DNA of 6,349 nt from the NCBI GenBank assembly GCA_937871635.1, contig CALMNS010000799.1:1-6349 (forward strand). Direction: 5' to 3'. The DNA comes from an uncultured Solirubrobacter sp. GTDB taxonomy: Bacteria > Actinomycetota > Thermoleophilia > Solirubrobacterales > Solirubrobacteraceae. Both the position numbers and the translations under genes were made by a program. Below are positions 5,614 to 6,349 of this stretch, piece after piece (position 1 is the first letter of the stretch; each line of letters begins with the position of its first letter). The notes below the pieces were generated by a model. That model did no database searches and was not told the DNA's origin. It saw nothing but the letters and a program-made list of their open reading frames with translations.

Positions 5614-6017
5614 GCGTCGGCCTCCTGGGCGCCCGCGGCCTCGAGGTAGGCCCGGGCGAGCCGCTTGGGGGCGCGGGCCAGCCACGCCTCGACGACCAGC
5701 TCCTCGAGATCCTCGCGCGCGATGCGGTCCAGCGACACCAGGACCGCCGGGTAGCCGTCGAAGTGCGGCGTCGTGAAGAAGACGCCGGCGTCGTCGGCCA
5801 GGAGCGCCTCCTTGGCCCCGAGGTGCTCGACCGCGGCCCCCAGGATCGGACCCTCCGGCGCGGCGTCGCCGAGCGCCTCGCGGTCCGCGCGGCGCAGCGG
5901 GCGCTCCCAGACGAAGCCCTTGTCCTTGACGACCCACTGGCGCAGCTCGCGCGAGACCCGCTCGCGCGTCTCGGGCAGCGCGAGGGCGAGGTCGCGGACG
6001 TCCTCCCAGGTGGCCAC
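5610..6017 (-). CDS. MmcQ/YjbR family protein
   Basis: The 135-residue product is a MmcQ/YjbR-fold (CyaY-like) protein, a family often annotated as DNA-binding although no clear function is established for most members. Visible landmarks are the N-terminal WEDVRDLALALPETRE, the WVVKDKGFVWERPL strand pair, VFFTTPHFDGYPAVLVSLDRI (residues about 78-98), and the C-terminal EELVVEAWLARAPKRLARAYL helix. Length is typical. The start is a GTG at 6017: the MATWEDV opening is the conserved beginning, and a TAGGGT box sits six bases before it. Its TAG stop shares CTAG with the stop of the epoxide hydrolase, so there is no space for a terminator between them. The glycosyltransferase lies 39 bp upstream on the same strand, so read-through is possible. 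Confidence 0.88.
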   Translation of the reverse strand: MATWEDVRDLALALPETRERVSRELRQWVVKDKGFVWERPLRRADREALGDAAPEGPILGAAVEHLGAKEALLADDAGVFFTTPHFDGYPAVLVSLDRIAREDLEELVVEAWLARAPKRLARAYLEAAGAQEADA

Positions 6018-6023
6018 ACCCAG

Positions 6024-6029
6024 ACCCTA
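6024..6029 (-). promoter_or_regulatory. -10 box (TAGGGT) of the YjbR-family gene
   Basis: On the minus strand TAGGGT ends six bases before the GTG at 6017. Transcription from it would begin at or next to the G of the start codon, the clearest leaderless arrangement in the window. No Shine-Dalgarno site or -35 is visible. Confidence 0.5.
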
Positions 6030-6056
6030 CGCCGCCGGCGAAACGCCTCCTGCCGC

Positions 6057-6349
6057 CTACTCCGCCAGGAGCCCCTCGGCGGCGGCGATGACCGCGGGGA
6101 CGGGGATGTCGGCGATCGAGGAGACCTCGTGGGCGCAGGCCGGCGGACGGAGCGGGGCGCCGCACGCCGGGCAGACGCGCGTCTCGGAGACGAGCACCCG
6201 GTGCCGGCGGCGCTCGCGTGGCGCGCTCGTGACGACGTTCGGCCACCAGTACAGGCCGACCGTGCTCGCCCCGACGGCGCCGGCCAGGTGCAGCGGCCCC
6301 GTGTCGTTGGAGACCACCACCGCGGCGCCCGCGAGCGTCCCCACGAGCC
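6057..6349 (-). CDS. Glycosyltransferase family 9 (heptosyltransferase-like), C-terminal fragment (5' end outside window)
   Basis: About 97 residues of a GT9 enzyme enter from the right edge and end at a TAG (6057-6059). The stretch AAVVVSNDTGPLHLAGAVGASTVGLYW is the hallmark nucleotide-sugar-binding region of this family; the Asp-Thr-Gly-Pro and following His contact the donor sugar nucleotide. GT9 enzymes in Gram-negative bacteria add heptose to LPS core; actinobacterial members probably glycosylate other cell-surface polymers, so the acceptor is unknown here. Downstream, CPACGAPLRPPACAHEV places three Cys and one His close together, followed by a VSSIADIPVPAVIAAAEGLL helix. The frame continues past the GTG at 6344 with Leu, so that GTG is internal. 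The N-terminal acceptor domain is missing from the window. Confidence 0.85.
   Translation of the reverse strand, partial: LVGTLAGAAVVVSNDTGPLHLAGAVGASTVGLYWWPNVVTSAPRERRRHRVLVSETRVCPACGAPLRPPACAHEVSSIADIPVPAVIAAAEGLLAE

Noticed and set aside
4621..6246. Long minus-strand open frame antisense to the epoxide hydrolase and crossing the YjbR and GT9 genes
   Set aside because: Low-complexity Arg/Ala/Gly/Pro translation with no motifs; the real genes in other frames account for the coding signal.
1..6349. CRISPR arrays, insertion sequences, tRNA or rRNA genes, prophage or defence genes
   Set aside because: No regular repeats with spacers, no transposase or terminal repeats, no RNA gene signatures; coding content is housekeeping and metabolic, with uniform composition.

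Overview
The window is GC-rich chromosomal DNA (roughly three quarters G+C by eye) and is tightly packed, with no RNA genes, mobile elements or CRISPR arrays visible. An HtpX protease followed by a PspAB-type protein, GC-ending codons, and start codons lying a few bases behind TAGNNT boxes instead of Shine-Dalgarno sites all point to an actinobacterium. The overall gene style resembles the Thermoleophilia/Solirubrobacterales lineage. That placement is inference; no marker gene is present.

Layout from left to right. (1) The C-terminal end of an alpha/beta hydrolase enters from the left edge on the + strand. (2) A complete secreted Ca2+-dependent phosphatidylinositol-specific phospholipase C-like protein follows (+). 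(3) Converging on it is a secreted coiled-coil M23 (LytM) peptidoglycan endopeptidase (-). (4) A divergent intergenic region of about 150 bp holds nested inverted repeats. It separates the M23 gene from (5) htpX, a membrane M48 zinc protease, and (6) pspAB, 21 bp behind it (both +). (7) After a (CCG)9 microsatellite comes an epoxide hydrolase of the microsomal type (+). (8) A small MmcQ/YjbR-family gene (-) ends inside the epoxide hydrolase stop region; the two stop codons share one CTAG. (9) The C-terminal end of a family 9 glycosyltransferase runs off the right edge (-).

How the genes may work together: htpX and pspAB form a membrane-stress pair. The divergent M23 endopeptidase acts on the cell wall, so the shared control region could join membrane quality control to wall remodelling (inference). 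The phospholipase C is exported, and the epoxide hydrolase and YjbR protein look cytosolic. I see no functional link between these and the envelope genes beyond proximity.

I did not find a clearly new multi-gene system. The points most worth following are the repeated -10-box-to-start-codon arrangement suggesting leaderless transcription, the nested and mutually exclusive inverted repeats between the M23 gene and htpX, and the trinucleotide repeat filling the presumed promoter region of the epoxide hydrolase.
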